From: Methanolapillus africanus | GTDB taxonomy: Archaea; Halobacteriota; Methanosarcinia; Methanosarcinales; Methanosarcinaceae | DNA length: 64,000 nt | Assembly (NCBI RefSeq): GCF_032714475.1 | Contig: NZ_JAWDKD010000003.1 | Coordinates: 99,212-163,211, forward strand | Direction: 5' to 3' | Shown: positions 15,064 to 23,850 of the stretch, one piece after another | How the letters are laid out: every line of letters starts with the position of its first letter | How positions within the stretch are numbered: position 1 is the stretch's first letter | Position numbers and translations under genes: made by a program | The notes under the pieces: generated by a model | The model's database searches: none | What the model was told of the DNA's origin: nothing | Seen by the model: the letters and a program-made list of their open reading frames with translations, nothing else

Positions 15064-16209
15064 ATGAAAGTGAAATTCAATTCAATTAATGAGTTTATTA
15101 TGTCCCCCGAAGACCTTGCCTTGTTTCCGTTTTTAAACGCGTCGTCGCGATATGTCGAGGAGCTTGACTTTTCGTTGACGTCTCTTCTCACGGAGCGGGC
15201 TTTTCATGATGCGCGCCGCCGCGGTTTTTCACGTGTGGCGGAAGCGATGGACGGCGAAATCTCAAAACCGGCGTCATTCGGGTCCGACCGCGAAATCCTC
15301 AATGAGCTCCTCTCCTATCCGTACGCCCGAATCTTGGTTTCCTGTGTGGGCGAATCGGCGCTCATTCGGAAATATGCGCTTTCGGAAGCGAAAGCGGCTT
15401 ATGAGGTTCTTCGGAAAATGGCCGACAAAAATCCCGAATTTTTGCTTGAGGCCGGTGAAGATTTCGATATTACGGCAAATGATGACGGCGTTCGCATCCA
15501 TATTTATTTTTCCGACTACATCCGCTACTCTTTGTCGCTCAAAGATATTTCTTGGAAATTGGTGAACCGCCGGTTGGAAAACGGATTTGTTACCATTCAC
15601 CGGGACGAATTTGCCCGTCTTTTACAGGAAGCCATTCGAAAAAAAATAGAACATTCGCTTCCGATTCCGAACATTCCGGATGAAATTCAGGAACAGTGTG
15701 CGTCCTACGTCGCCGATTTAAAACAGCAGTACGAACTGAAACGAAAAGATATGGGGGAGACGGATTTCGGAGAAGTCGACTTCAACATTTTCCCGCCCTG
15801 CATCAACAAGGCGATTACCGACGTTAAGTCCGGCGTTAACTTGGCGCACTCCATGCGTTTTGCGCTGGTGTCGTTTCTTCTGAATATCGGCATGAAAGCC
15901 GACGACGTTGTTCAGTTGTTTAACATCTCGCCTGACTTCAGCGAAGAAAAAACGCGCTACCAAGTGGAACATATTGCCGGCAACGAGTACAAAACACCGG
16001 CCTGCGCCACGATGATCACGTACGGCAATTGCGTGGGCAAAGACAAAACTTGTGAAAAAATCAATCATCCGCTCGGGTATTATCAACGTAAAGTTTTCTT
16101 TAAGCGAAAAGATGAGGAAGCTTTGGCCGGGCTCTCTCGAACCGAAGCTGATCAAACAGAAGCCGGTCAATCCGTTTCGGATGAAAATAGTAAACCGGAT
16201 AATGTCTGA
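15064..16209 (+). CDS. priL: DNA primase large subunit PriL
   Basis: Regulatory subunit of the archaeal/eukaryotic-type primase that makes RNA/DNA primers. The C-terminal half has the iron-sulfur ligands: FPPCIN, TPACATM, YGNC and TCEKINHPLGYY, the last a strong PriL signature. Length is up to 381 residues. The start is uncertain: ATG 15064 lies close to TATA-like sequence at 15021 and 15045, whereas ATG 15100 (MSPEDLALFPF) begins directly at the conserved N-terminus. Neither has a clear ribosome binding site. The catalytic PriS is not in this window. Confidence 0.93.
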   Translation: MKVKFNSINEFIMSPEDLALFPFLNASSRYVEELDFSLTSLLTERAFHDARRRGFSRVAEAMDGEISKPASFGSDREILNELLSYPYARILVSCVGESALIRKYALSEAKAAYEVLRKMADKNPEFLLEAGEDFDITANDDGVRIHIYFSDYIRYSLSLKDISWKLVNRRLENGFVTIHRDEFARLLQEAIRKKIEHSLPIPNIPDEIQEQCASYVADLKQQYELKRKDMGETDFGEVDFNIFPPCINKAITDVKSGVNLAHSMRFALVSFLLNIGMKADDVVQLFNISPDFSEEKTRYQVEHIAGNEYKTPACATMITYGNCVGKDKTCEKINHPLGYYQRKVFFKRKDEEALAGLSRTEADQTEAGQSVSDENSKPDNV

Positions 16210-16537
16210 GCCGCTCGATTTGATTTCTCTCTTTTGTTTTTATGGCTTTTTTCAATTTCATTATCTCTTTAATAAAAAATAACTTTTTTCGAATCTTCTA
16301 TTTAAATATTTCGATTTTGATAATTTCGAATCGTTTAAATGCAATAGCGGTTCTTGATATTTCTGCCTAAAATAATTCGATTTTATTCAGATTTTTAGGC
16401 TAATTATAAATAAATTGGAATTCTATATTTTTCATTAATTATAATATGAATTTAATAAATCTAATTCATTATTATAATTTATGTATAAAAAAATAATATT
16501 TGAGTGATTTAAATAAGATACCGGTGGGGTGATCTCT
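16210..16537. other. AT-rich spacer before HTH regulator
   Basis: About 330 bp that is over two-thirds A/T, with several TATA-like boxes (for example TATAATTTATG near 16473). No gene or notable repeat is visible. It ends with GGTGGGGTGAT, the ribosome binding site of the next gene. Confidence 0.5.
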
Positions 16538-16921
16538 TTGAAAGAGTGCGAAGTTAAGATATTGGATGAAGAAGACCTGTTGTTTGTTGACCACTTGAAA
16601 ACGCTCGGCATACAAAAAAGTGTTGCGTTGACCTTGACATTTCTCTTAAACGTCAAAGAAGCGTCCTCCCGGGATATTGAAATCGGGACAGGACTCCGGC
16701 AACCGGAAATCAGTTTGGCGATTTCATTTATGAAATCACATTCCTGGATCACCGGAAAGCTGATGAAATTAAACAGAAGGGGACGTCCGCTTCATGTCTA
16801 TTCCCTCTGTGTTCCCTTGGAACGGATTTTTGAATATTATGAAGAAATTATTTATCACAATTCCCAGGAATCCATTGCGAAAATCCAAAAAATAAAAGAT
16901 ATTCTTCACAGCAATCATTAA
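16538..16921 (+). CDS. Small winged-helix transcriptional regulator (TrmB/MarR-like)
   Basis: 127 residues. I prefer TTG 16538, since GGTGAT lies 5-6 nt upstream; the GTG at 16529 overlaps that site. A helix-turn-helix segment near residues 48-75 (EASSRDIEIGTGLRQPEISLAI) is followed by a wing (GRPLHVYSL), then a C-terminal helix likely to dimerise. It resembles archaeal TrmB- or MarR-type regulators with only the DNA-binding part; no ligand domain is present. Targets are unknown. It is upstream of asd, same strand, but separated by a 240-bp AT-rich spacer. Confidence 0.7.
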   Translation: MKECEVKILDEEDLLFVDHLKTLGIQKSVALTLTFLLNVKEASSRDIEIGTGLRQPEISLAISFMKSHSWITGKLMKLNRRGRPLHVYSLCVPLERIFEYYEEIIYHNSQESIAKIQKIKDILHSNH

Positions 16922-17158
16922 ATCTTTCCCGGCGTCGGGCGCGCTTTTTTATTGATTTTCATTTTTATAAAAATATTAGTATTGTATTTAATTAGATTGA
17001 ATCTATTATTATATATCGTTGTTCATCTCGTTTATGCTCTTCATTTTTCTTCTGCTTTTTTGGACGCCCCATTTTTTCTGAATCAGCGAAACCGTTATAT
17101 TGTCCATTATTTTTAATTAAATACCTTTTTAGGAAAATGATATTTTTGAGGCTTCGTT

Positions 17159-18187
17159 ATGGCAAAAATTAAAGTGGGCATTTTAGGCGCAACCGGCAAC
17201 GTCGGACAGCGCTTCATTCAAGTTTTGAACAACCACCCCTGGTTTGAAATCTCGGCGCTGGCCGCTTCCGAAAGAAGCGCCGGAAAAGCGTATGCGGATG
17301 TTGCGGACTGGAAGGTCGGCACCGAAATTCCGGACAGCGTCTCCGACCTGACCGTGGTTCCGATCGACCCGAAAAATATTGACGCGGACATTGTTTTCTC
17401 CGCTCTCCCTGCCGATTTGGCGATGACGATCGAGCCGGCTTTTGCCAAAGAAGGCTTTGTCGTGGCCAGCAACGCGTCGTCTTTCCGGATGGAACAAGAT
17501 ATTCCGCTCGTGATTCCGGAAGTCAATCCCGAACACCTCGGCTTGATCGACGTTCAGAAGAAAAACCGCAAATGGGACGGCTGCATCATCACCAATCCGA
17601 ACTGTTCGACCATTATGATGTCGGTCACCTTAAAACCGCTTCTCCAATTCGGTATTCAAAACATCAACGTCGCCACCCTGCAGGCCATTTCCGGCGCCGG
17701 ATACAATGGCGTTTACGCGATGTCCATTTACGATAACGTTGTTCCGTTCATCGGCGGCGAAGAAGAAAAAATTGAAACCGAAACTTTGAAAATTTTCGGC
17801 AGCTTCGACGGCCAAAAAGTCAACAACGCCAACTTCAAAGTCAGCGCTGCCTGCCACCGTGTGCCGGTCATTGACGGGCACACCGAATCAGTTTGGGCCG
17901 ACCTCAAATCCAAACCCAAACCGGAAGAAGTCCGCGACGCTTTCTTAAAATTCGATCCGGGATTGTCGCACTTGCCGACCGAACCCAAACATCCGATTAT
18001 CGTCCGGGATGAAAAAGACCGCCCGCAGCCGCGCCTTGACCGTGACATGGGCAAGGGCATGAGTGTTTCCGTCGGCCGGATCCGTGAAGGAATCCGCTAC
18101 GTTGCGCTTGGTCACAACACCATCCGCGGCGCTGCCGGCGCCAGTGTTTTAAACGCTGAACTTCTGCACAAAAAAGGTTACTTGTAA
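17159..18187 (+). CDS. asd: Aspartate-semialdehyde dehydrogenase
   Basis: 342 residues; makes aspartate semialdehyde for lysine, threonine and methionine synthesis. The NADP-binding motif is GILGATGNVGQRF at residues 7-19. The catalytic cysteine is about Cys149 in ITNPNCSTIMM, and the active-site His is near 241 in VPVIDGHTESV. The LGHNTIRGAAG segment near the C-terminus fits the archaeal/fungal ASADH subfamily. Monocistronic; the stop codon lies inside a terminator hairpin. Confidence 0.95.
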   Translation: MAKIKVGILGATGNVGQRFIQVLNNHPWFEISALAASERSAGKAYADVADWKVGTEIPDSVSDLTVVPIDPKNIDADIVFSALPADLAMTIEPAFAKEGFVVASNASSFRMEQDIPLVIPEVNPEHLGLIDVQKKNRKWDGCIITNPNCSTIMMSVTLKPLLQFGIQNINVATLQAISGAGYNGVYAMSIYDNVVPFIGGEEEKIETETLKIFGSFDGQKVNNANFKVSAACHRVPVIDGHTESVWADLKSKPKPEEVRDAFLKFDPGLSHLPTEPKHPIIVRDEKDRPQPRLDRDMGKGMSVSVGRIREGIRYVALGHNTIRGAAGASVLNAELLHKKGYL

Positions 18188-18208
18188 CCTTTTTCTTTTC
18201 TTTTTTTA
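18171..18208 (+). terminator. Terminator overlapping the asd stop codon
   Basis: AAAAAGGTTAC (18171-18181) pairs perfectly with GTAACCTTTTT (18184-18194) around TT, followed by a T-rich run to about 18207. The TAA stop is in the 3' arm. Confidence 0.85.
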
Positions 18209-18232
18209 AACCGGTCGTTTTTCTTTTCGTTT

Positions 18233-18290
18233 TTCAAAAATGATTGTCGTAACGCGCGCGTGGGACACGCCCTCGCGCAGCGCCGGCTCA
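18233..18290 (-). repeat. GCGCGCG core element (copy e)
   Basis: On the minus strand: CCACGCGCGCGTTACGACAA then TCATTTTTG, preceded by a GC-rich stretch in place of the usual GGCGGCATG. It lies just 3' of the minus-strand znuB gene. No palindrome or minisatellite is attached. Confidence 0.7.
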
Positions 18291-18300
18291 ATATTTTACA

Positions 18301-19137
18301 TCAGAAGTCTGCCGCAAACTTCTTCTGATTTACTTTTTGGCGCAGGTATGAAACGCCGGAAATCACCAAATACACGGTTCCCATCACCATAATGATGACG
18401 GCGCCCGACGGCAAATCAAAGGCATAGGACAAATACAGGCCGGCGAAACTGAGAATTGCGCCGATCACGCTTGAATAAATCATCATCGTTTTCATGTTGT
18501 GGGAGAATTTTCGGCTGATAGAGGCCGGAATGGACAACATGGCGATGATGAGGATGATGCCGACTACTTTGATCATGGCAACGACGGCCAACGCAATCAA
18601 CGCCAAGAGAATCAAATACAGAGCGTCTGCGGAAACGCCGGTGACTTTGGTAAATTCCTCATCAAAACACATGGCTAAGAATTCTTTGTAAAACAAAACA
18701 ACCGTCAGCAGAATGACAATGTCGATGCCGACCATCAGCCAAATGTCGGAAGCCGGAACGGTCAAGATATTTCCGAATAAATATGTCATTAAATCGGGGG
18801 CGTATCCGGGTGTCAGGTAGATGAGAATAATACCGACGGCGACGCCGAGGGACCACAAGATACCGATAGCAGTATCCTCTGATACTTTTGTTTTTTTGCT
18901 GAGAATCCCGAGCGTTAGGGCGGAAATAACGCTGAACGGCAAAAGACCGATCAATGGGTTGAGTCCCAAATAAAAGCTGAGGCCGAGGCCGCCGAAACAA
19001 GAGTGTGAGATGCCGCCGGCGATGAACACGATTTTTTTGGTGACGATGTAGACGCCGATCACGCCGCAAGCGAGGGATGTTAAAATGGTGGCCAAAACGG
19101 CGCGCTGCATGAATTCGTATCCGAATATTTCGAACAT
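18301..19137 (-). CDS. znuB: Zinc/manganese ABC transporter permease
   Basis: 278 residues, nearly all hydrophobic, with about eight or nine membrane helices. It belongs to the ABC-3 (ZnuB/MntB/TroC) permease family, with the family's early segment FMQRAVLATILTSLACGVIG and the conserved GGISHSCFGGLGL. Its ATG overlaps the stop of the ATPase gene (TAATG), so the two are translationally coupled. It carries metal across the membrane using energy from the ATPase. The metal is probably zinc, because of the histidine-rich partners. Confidence 0.92.
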   Translation of the reverse strand: MFEIFGYEFMQRAVLATILTSLACGVIGVYIVTKKIVFIAGGISHSCFGGLGLSFYLGLNPLIGLLPFSVISALTLGILSKKTKVSEDTAIGILWSLGVAVGIILIYLTPGYAPDLMTYLFGNILTVPASDIWLMVGIDIVILLTVVLFYKEFLAMCFDEEFTKVTGVSADALYLILLALIALAVVAMIKVVGIILIIAMLSIPASISRKFSHNMKTMMIYSSVIGAILSFAGLYLSYAFDLPSGAVIIMVMGTVYLVISGVSYLRQKVNQKKFAADF

Positions 19138-20033
19138 TATTTCTCCTCCGGCTTCTTTTGGTCCGTATTATTTGATTGATCTGTTTTATTCAGTTGGATC
19201 GGTGTGCTGCATCCGCATTCTGAATGCGTGTGGCTGCCGTGCGCGTAAGCGTGGCTGTCAAAAACACGGTGTGGGACGCCGTGCGCCACCAAATCAATGG
19301 AACAGCCGTAGGCGGCGACGAAGTCGTCTTTGGACATCTCTTTGCTGTCGTGGAAAAACAGTTTTTTGTTGAGGCACGCGATTTTGTCCATGTGGGCGGA
19401 AACGGCGCCGATGTCGTGACTGATGACGATAATTGCCATCTCTTTTTTGAGTTCTTCCAGAATTTTGTATAATTCTTCTTGCATGAATGTGTCGAGACCG
19501 GTGTTAGGTTCGTCCATCAATAGGAATTTCGGACGGTTTGACAAGGCGCGCGCGATAAAAACACGCTGGCGCTGGCCGCCTGAAATCTCGCCGATTTGCT
19601 TGTCTTTGAAATCCAGCATGCCGACGGTTTTAAGGGCTTCGTATGCAGCCTCTTTATCTTCTTTTGAATAACGGCGAAAAAGCCCGGCATGTTTGAGCCG
19701 TCCCATGAGAACAACTTCAAGAACGCTGATCGGAAACTCGTAATCAAATTTACTGTATTGGGGCACGTAGCCGATATATTTTCGGGCTTTTTCGGGCGCG
19801 TCGCCGAAAACGGCAACAGTTCCTTTGGATGGCTTAACGAGCCCCAGGATTGTTTTCAAAAACGTCGTCTTTCCGCCGCCGTTCGGGCCGATGATTCCTA
19901 AAATTTCGCCGGGACCGCCGATGGTCAGGCCGACGTCTTCCAAAACGATTTGGGAATCGTAGCGGACCCATAGATTTTTGACGTCCAGGATTGGTTTTGC
20001 CGGGGGATTTGTTTGAGAAGCTGCAGGCTGCAT
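19137..20033 (-). CDS. znuC: Zinc/manganese ABC transporter ATP-binding protein with His/Cys-rich tail
   Basis: 298 residues. Walker A is GPNGGGKTTF (about 49-58), signature ISGGQRQRVFIARAL, Walker B FLLMDEPNTGLD, and switch His in VISHDIGAV. The N-terminus has a proline-rich leader. After the normal ATPase fold comes an unusual tail with HAYAHGSHTHSECGC near residues 268-282. This could sense or buffer metal on the cytoplasmic face. Located 21 bp after znuA and overlapping znuB, so one operon. Confidence 0.92.
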   Translation of the reverse strand: MQPAASQTNPPAKPILDVKNLWVRYDSQIVLEDVGLTIGGPGEILGIIGPNGGGKTTFLKTILGLVKPSKGTVAVFGDAPEKARKYIGYVPQYSKFDYEFPISVLEVVLMGRLKHAGLFRRYSKEDKEAAYEALKTVGMLDFKDKQIGEISGGQRQRVFIARALSNRPKFLLMDEPNTGLDTFMQEELYKILEELKKEMAIIVISHDIGAVSAHMDKIACLNKKLFFHDSKEMSKDDFVAAYGCSIDLVAHGVPHRVFDSHAYAHGSHTHSECGCSTPIQLNKTDQSNNTDQKKPEEK

Positions 20034-20053
20034 ACTTATTCCTATCTCTTTTT

Positions 20054-20983
20054 TTATGATAGATTTTCAGCTAAGGCGTGCGCAACGTATTTTGTGTTGT
20101 TCACGTAGTCTTTTGCCAGCGGGTCAACGACGAAAACTTCGGCGCCAACGCTTTGTGCGATGGATTCCGCGCTGGTTTTGCTGACTTGTTCTTGGACAAA
20201 AATAACTGTGATGTTGTTTTCTTTCGCCAGGTCAATGAACTTTGACAACGTTTTCGGCGTCGGTTCCTTTCCGTCAATCTCGGCGGCAATTTGATTCAAG
20301 TTGTAATCTTTGGCGAAATAACTCCAGGCCGGGTGGTAAACCATGAAATTCCGGTTGTTGAGGTCGGAAAGTTCAGTTGTGACTTCCGTGTCCAGCGTTT
20401 CCAGTTCTTTCAAATAGCTGTCCCGGTTTTGTTCATAATAAGCCGCGTTTTCCGGATCTAATGCCACCAGTCCGTCGCAAATGTTTTTCACCATAATCTG
20501 CGCGTTTTTCGGCGACGTCCAGATGTGCGGATCGGTACTGTTTCCGCTGACGATGAGGTCGACGCCGACGGATGAATTGACGATCGTCATGTTCGGATTG
20601 AGTTGCGTAAACGAGCTCATGTGCGTGGTTTCAAAAACTTCTCCGGAACCGAGCGTCACATACATGTCGGCGTTGGACAAATCTTGAATTTGACGCGGGG
20701 AAGGGTCGTAGTGGTGCCCGGCGCCTTGCGGAATCATAGATACGGCAATGACTTTATCGCCGCCGACTTTTTCCACAAATTCGGTTTGCGGGACAACGCT
20801 GACGGCGACCAGTATTTTTTCACCGGATTTGATTTGGGTCAGGGCGGATTCATTGAGGGCGGTGTATGTGGCATTTCCGCCGTGGCCGTGGTCGTCGTCC
20901 GCATTGTCCAGGCAGCCGGAAACAGCGGCAAGCGGAATCAGTAAAATAAGAAGCAAGCATAAAAGCTGAGATGTTTTTTTCAA
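20054..20983 (-). CDS. znuA: Zinc/manganese ABC transporter substrate-binding lipoprotein
   Basis: 309 residues of the cluster A-I (ZnuA/TroA) family. An N-terminal signal ends in the lipobox AAVSGC (Cys24), so it is anchored outside the cell. Next comes the metal-rich linker DDDHGHGGN. Conserved ligands are His in GAGHHYDPSPRQ, His in TDPHIWTSPKN, His in VYHPAWSYF and Asp in VFVVDPLA. KEPTPKTLSKFIDLAKENN is typical of the late domain. It is the first gene of the transporter operon, with a candidate operator about 70 bp upstream. Confidence 0.93.
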   Translation of the reverse strand: MKKTSQLLCLLLILLIPLAAVSGCLDNADDDHGHGGNATYTALNESALTQIKSGEKILVAVSVVPQTEFVEKVGGDKVIAVSMIPQGAGHHYDPSPRQIQDLSNADMYVTLGSGEVFETTHMSSFTQLNPNMTIVNSSVGVDLIVSGNSTDPHIWTSPKNAQIMVKNICDGLVALDPENAAYYEQNRDSYLKELETLDTEVTTELSDLNNRNFMVYHPAWSYFAKDYNLNQIAAEIDGKEPTPKTLSKFIDLAKENNITVIFVQEQVSKTSAESIAQSVGAEVFVVDPLAKDYVNNTKYVAHALAENLS

Positions 20984-21036
20984 AATGAGTCCTCCGTTAT
21001 TTTTTATTTGATTATTGTGATTTTCAAATTCTTAAA

Positions 21037-21051
21037 TTTAGATTATATCTA
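21037..21051. promoter_or_regulatory. Inverted repeat in znuA promoter
   Basis: TTAGATTATATCTAA, a perfect dyad with an ATATAATC TATA-like stretch on the minus strand. It lies between the operator-like motif and the znuA start and may be part of the core promoter. Confidence 0.5.
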
Positions 21052-21054
21052 ATT

Positions 21055-21075
21055 TTTTTGGTATTATGCCAAAAA
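21055..21075. promoter_or_regulatory. Candidate metalloregulator operator before znuA
   Basis: TTTTTGG and CCAAAAA, perfect 7-nt arms around TATTATG. The motif TTTGGTATTAYG followed by AAAA recurs at 21634-21650 before the regulator gene. Both sites lie about 65-80 bp upstream of a start codon, just upstream of a TATA-like box. Binding by the DtxR-type protein encoded next door is inferred. Confidence 0.55.
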
Positions 21076-21084
21076 TTTCTGTTT

Positions 21085-21570
21085 TCAGAGATGATTGTGA
21101 AGTTTACAGTCGTCCAAACATGAAATGTGTTTGATTTGTTTGATTTCGCCGGGGGCGGTGCAGGAGGCGGTTGTCGGGTGCCCCATGGACGCGCAAATGG
21201 TATCGATTGCGCTTTTGGAGACAAAAGTCTCAAACCGGGTGATTTCTTCGCAGGCGGCGTCCGGGGATAATCCGTAGTGGGAGAAGACAAGTCCTAAGAT
21301 TTGATGGCGTTTGAGGCAGAATTCGGCGTAAATTTTTCCGGTTTCCGTCAGGCGGACGCCTCTGTACGGGATGTGGTCGATATACCCTTCTTCGGCCAAC
21401 TCGTTGATCAATTTGGTCACGGTTGACGGTTCAACGTCGAAATTTTCCGAAATCTCGGATGTCCGGACGGCATCGGTTCGGGTGAGTAAGTATTTGAGAT
21501 AAGCGGCTTTTCGGGGGCTGAGCTCCAAGCCGGTTATTTGAAAACCGTTATTTGTTTCGTTTTCTGACAT
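21085..21570 (-). CDS. DtxR/MntR-family metal-dependent transcriptional regulator
   Basis: 161 residues from ATG 21570; an upstream in-frame ATG at 21618 would add a lysine/asparagine-rich leader. The winged helix covers residues 8-70, with SEISENFDVEPSTVTKLI as the helix-turn-helix and the DtxR-type GYIDHIPYRGVRLTETG wing. The dimer and metal part includes RHQILGLVF, ACEEITRFETFVS and the late MGHPTTASC. The C-terminus has CLDDCKLHNH, extra possible ligands. A TATA-like box at about 21598 suggests a leaderless mRNA. It probably represses znuABC and itself when metal is plentiful. Confidence 0.88.
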   Translation of the reverse strand: MSENETNNGFQITGLELSPRKAAYLKYLLTRTDAVRTSEISENFDVEPSTVTKLINELAEEGYIDHIPYRGVRLTETGKIYAEFCLKRHQILGLVFSHYGLSPDAACEEITRFETFVSKSAIDTICASMGHPTTASCTAPGEIKQIKHISCLDDCKLHNHL

Positions 21571-21633
21571 AGGCTTAAATCTGTTTTTTTGATTTATATA
21601 TTTTTTGTTTTTTTGCAAAAAATATGTCAGAAA

Positions 21634-21650
21634 TTTGGTATTACGGAAAA
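21634..21650. promoter_or_regulatory. Candidate operator before the DtxR-type gene
   Basis: TTTGGTATTACGGAAAA matches the first 12 bases of the znuA operator motif with one change, then A-rich. It lies upstream of the predicted TATA box of the regulator gene. Suggests autoregulation. Confidence 0.45.
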
Positions 21651-21885
21651 ATTTATTTTTTAAAAGATTGTTGTTTTTTAAAAAAAGATGTTGTGCCGGT
21701 GAATTTGTAAAAAATGAGTGTGTTTTTAATAAACTATTTAACTTATCAATCTTAACTATCTTTACGATTATACTTTATGACACTTTATTGATATCGTTTG
21801 TTATTTTTAAATCACGGCCAACAATTTTATTCCTTTCATCATATCATCACATTCCGTTCCGGTTCGGTTTTGGAGTTCAAGTCCT

Positions 21886-23181
21886 ATGTTCTTTGAGATT
21901 ATCATCATTTTTGTTTTGATTGTGATCAACGGTTTTTTGTCCATGTCGGAAATTTCGGTCATTTCGGCCCGTAAATCCCGCTTGGAAACCGAAGCGAAAA
22001 AAGGAAATGCCGGCGCTAAACGCGCGCTTTCTCTCTCCAACAACCCGGACCGCTTTTTGTCGACCGTCCAAATCGGCATCACTTTCGTCGGGATCTTTGC
22101 CGGTCTTTTCGGCGGCGAGACGATTTCCGCCGACTTGGCCGTTTATGTGGCGATGATTCCGGGTCTTGCGCCTTACGCCGCACCGATTTCGTCGTTGGTC
22201 ATCGTTCTCTTGATCACGTATTTCACATTGGTTCTCGGCGAGCTCGTGCCCAAGCGTCTCGGTCTCTCGAGTCCTGAAAAAATATCGGGAATCATTGCGG
22301 CGCCGATGATCGCGCTGTCGAAAATTATGTCGCCGTTTGTGTGGCTGCTTTCCGCGTCTTCCGGATTTGTTTCCCGGATTTTGGGCATCAAGCCGCGCAG
22401 TTCGGGCGCCACGGAAGAAGACGTCAAAGCCGTTCTCCAAGAAGGGTTTGAGGTCGGCGTGATCGATGAAACCGAACAGGATTTGGTCGAGCGTGTTTTC
22501 AGTCTCAACGACCGGAAAATCAGTTCGCTCATCACGCACAAAAACGATATCATTTGGATCGATTTGTCCACAAACGCCAATCAACTGTTTGACATCATCA
22601 AGAAAACGCCGTACACGGTGTATCCGGTGGCGGACGGCGATATTGAAAATATTGTCGGCGTCGTCCTTCTGAAAGATTTGGTCGGCAAGCTCAAAAATTC
22701 AAATTTCAAATTGTCGGACAGCATTCGCCCCGCCCATTTTTTGCCGGAAAACATGACGATTCTGTCGGTTTTGGACAACTTCAAGGAACAAAAGATTCAA
22801 TATGCGCTCATCACGGACGAATTCGGTTCCATCCAAGGCATTGCAACCATCAACGACATTTTTGAAGCCCTCGTCGGCGACGTGTCCGCCGGTCCGTCTT
22901 TGGATGACTTCGAAATTGTTCAGCGCGACGACAACTCCTGGATCATCGACGGCCAATACCCATTCTATGAATTTTTGGACTACTTTGACTTGCAGGATTA
23001 TTATAATACATATCCATACAACACGCTGAGCGGTTTTATTCTCGACAAACTTGGAAAGATGCCGCGCGCCGGCGACAAATTCCCTTGGCTCAATTATGAA
23101 ATTGAAGTCGTGGACATGGATTTGGCCCGGATCGACAAAGTGATTGTGACGCGGACGGATGAAAAAAGTGATTCGAATTAA
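21886..23181 (+). CDS. CNNM/HlyC-CorC family transporter with CBS pair
   Basis: 431 residues. The CNNM (DUF21) membrane domain spans residues 1-185, with early EISVISARKSRLE and four or so helices. Two CBS domains follow (about 205-325: SLITHKNDIIWID and YALITDEFGSIQGIATINDI), then a CorC_HlyC C-terminal domain (IDGQYPFYEFLDYF and IDKVIVTRTDE). This family handles magnesium or cobalt efflux or homeostasis. The start 21886 opens with a hydrophobic helix. Monocistronic; a repeat-rich spacer follows. Confidence 0.93.
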   Translation: MFFEIIIIFVLIVINGFLSMSEISVISARKSRLETEAKKGNAGAKRALSLSNNPDRFLSTVQIGITFVGIFAGLFGGETISADLAVYVAMIPGLAPYAAPISSLVIVLLITYFTLVLGELVPKRLGLSSPEKISGIIAAPMIALSKIMSPFVWLLSASSGFVSRILGIKPRSSGATEEDVKAVLQEGFEVGVIDETEQDLVERVFSLNDRKISSLITHKNDIIWIDLSTNANQLFDIIKKTPYTVYPVADGDIENIVGVVLLKDLVGKLKNSNFKLSDSIRPAHFLPENMTILSVLDNFKEQKIQYALITDEFGSIQGIATINDIFEALVGDVSAGPSLDDFEIVQRDDNSWIIDGQYPFYEFLDYFDLQDYYNTYPYNTLSGFILDKLGKMPRAGDKFPWLNYEIEVVDMDLARIDKVIVTRTDEKSDSN

Positions 23182-23284
23182 ATATATTTCAATTAAATTT
23201 TAACTTTGAAATAAAGTTAAGTATTTATAATCCGGCCATGTTAATTTATTTTGCAGTAAAATTACAACCGGGTTTGGTTGTTTT

Positions 23285-23395
23285 TTACTCAAATATTCTC
23301 CGCTTCACGATCCGGCGGACGCAAACAAAATGTCGTGGCCAAATATTCTCCGCTTCCCGGTACGCGGATGAAAATAAATTGCCGGGGTCACATCT
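23285..23395 (+). repeat. ~51-bp repeat pair A1 (two units)
   Basis: CAAATATTCTCCGCTTC followed by a CGGCGGAYG- or CGCGGATG-type stretch and (A)AACAAA...GTCG/GGGTC, twice in tandem. A second pair lies at 23737-23850. Confidence 0.8.
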
Positions 23396-23429
23396 TTTGT
23401 TCTCTATCTCGTTCTAAATTTCGCTATCG

Positions 23430-23464
23430 AATTCAGTTGTTCGGAAATTCCGAACAACTGAATT
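23430..23464. repeat. Perfect 17-nt-arm inverted repeat (copy 1)
   Basis: AATTCAGTTGTTCGGAA, a central A, and the exact reverse complement. Followed at 23492-23522 by a 31-bp direct repeat that recurs 134 bp later. See the second copy at 23567 for compensatory changes. Confidence 0.95.
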
Positions 23465-23566
23465 TTCATCCCCTCTTCTCTTGTTGAAAATACTTCTCAA
23501 ATGTCGTTAGATATTTTTATTTTCAGTTTTCATTTTAATAAATAAATTTCATTTTCGCCATCAGGA

Positions 23567-23595
23567 TCAGTTGTGCGGAATTTCCGCACAACTGA
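23567..23595. repeat. Perfect 14-nt-arm inverted repeat (copy 2)
   Basis: TCAGTTGTGCGGAA, T, and the exact complement. Compared with copy 1 the stem has T to G on the left and A to C on the right, so pairing is kept. Its downstream direct repeat is at 23626-23656. Confidence 0.95.
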
Positions 23596-23736
23596 ATTTT
23601 CATTCCATCTCATGTTCCTGAAAACACTTCTCAAATGTCGTTAGATATTTTTATTTCTCCGCCTCCAACGGCTTGCTCCCAAATAATATATAGTGTCAAA
23701 ACCTTTTCATTTTAATTGGCAATTTACTCCTGCCGA

Positions 23737-23850
23737 TCAAATATTCTCCGCCTCTCGATCCGGCGGACGCCAACAAATTGCCGAGTTCAAATATTCTCTG
23801 CTTCCCGGTATTGCGGATGAAAACAAATGGTCGGGTTCAAATTCATATTC
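23737..23850 (+). repeat. ~51-bp repeat pair A2 (two units)
   Basis: Diverged second copy of the pair at 23285-23395, again two units in tandem. The rest of this spacer (to 24110) is A/T-rich, with several TCGAC/GTCGA boxes at 23935-24005. No gene is visible. Confidence 0.75.
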
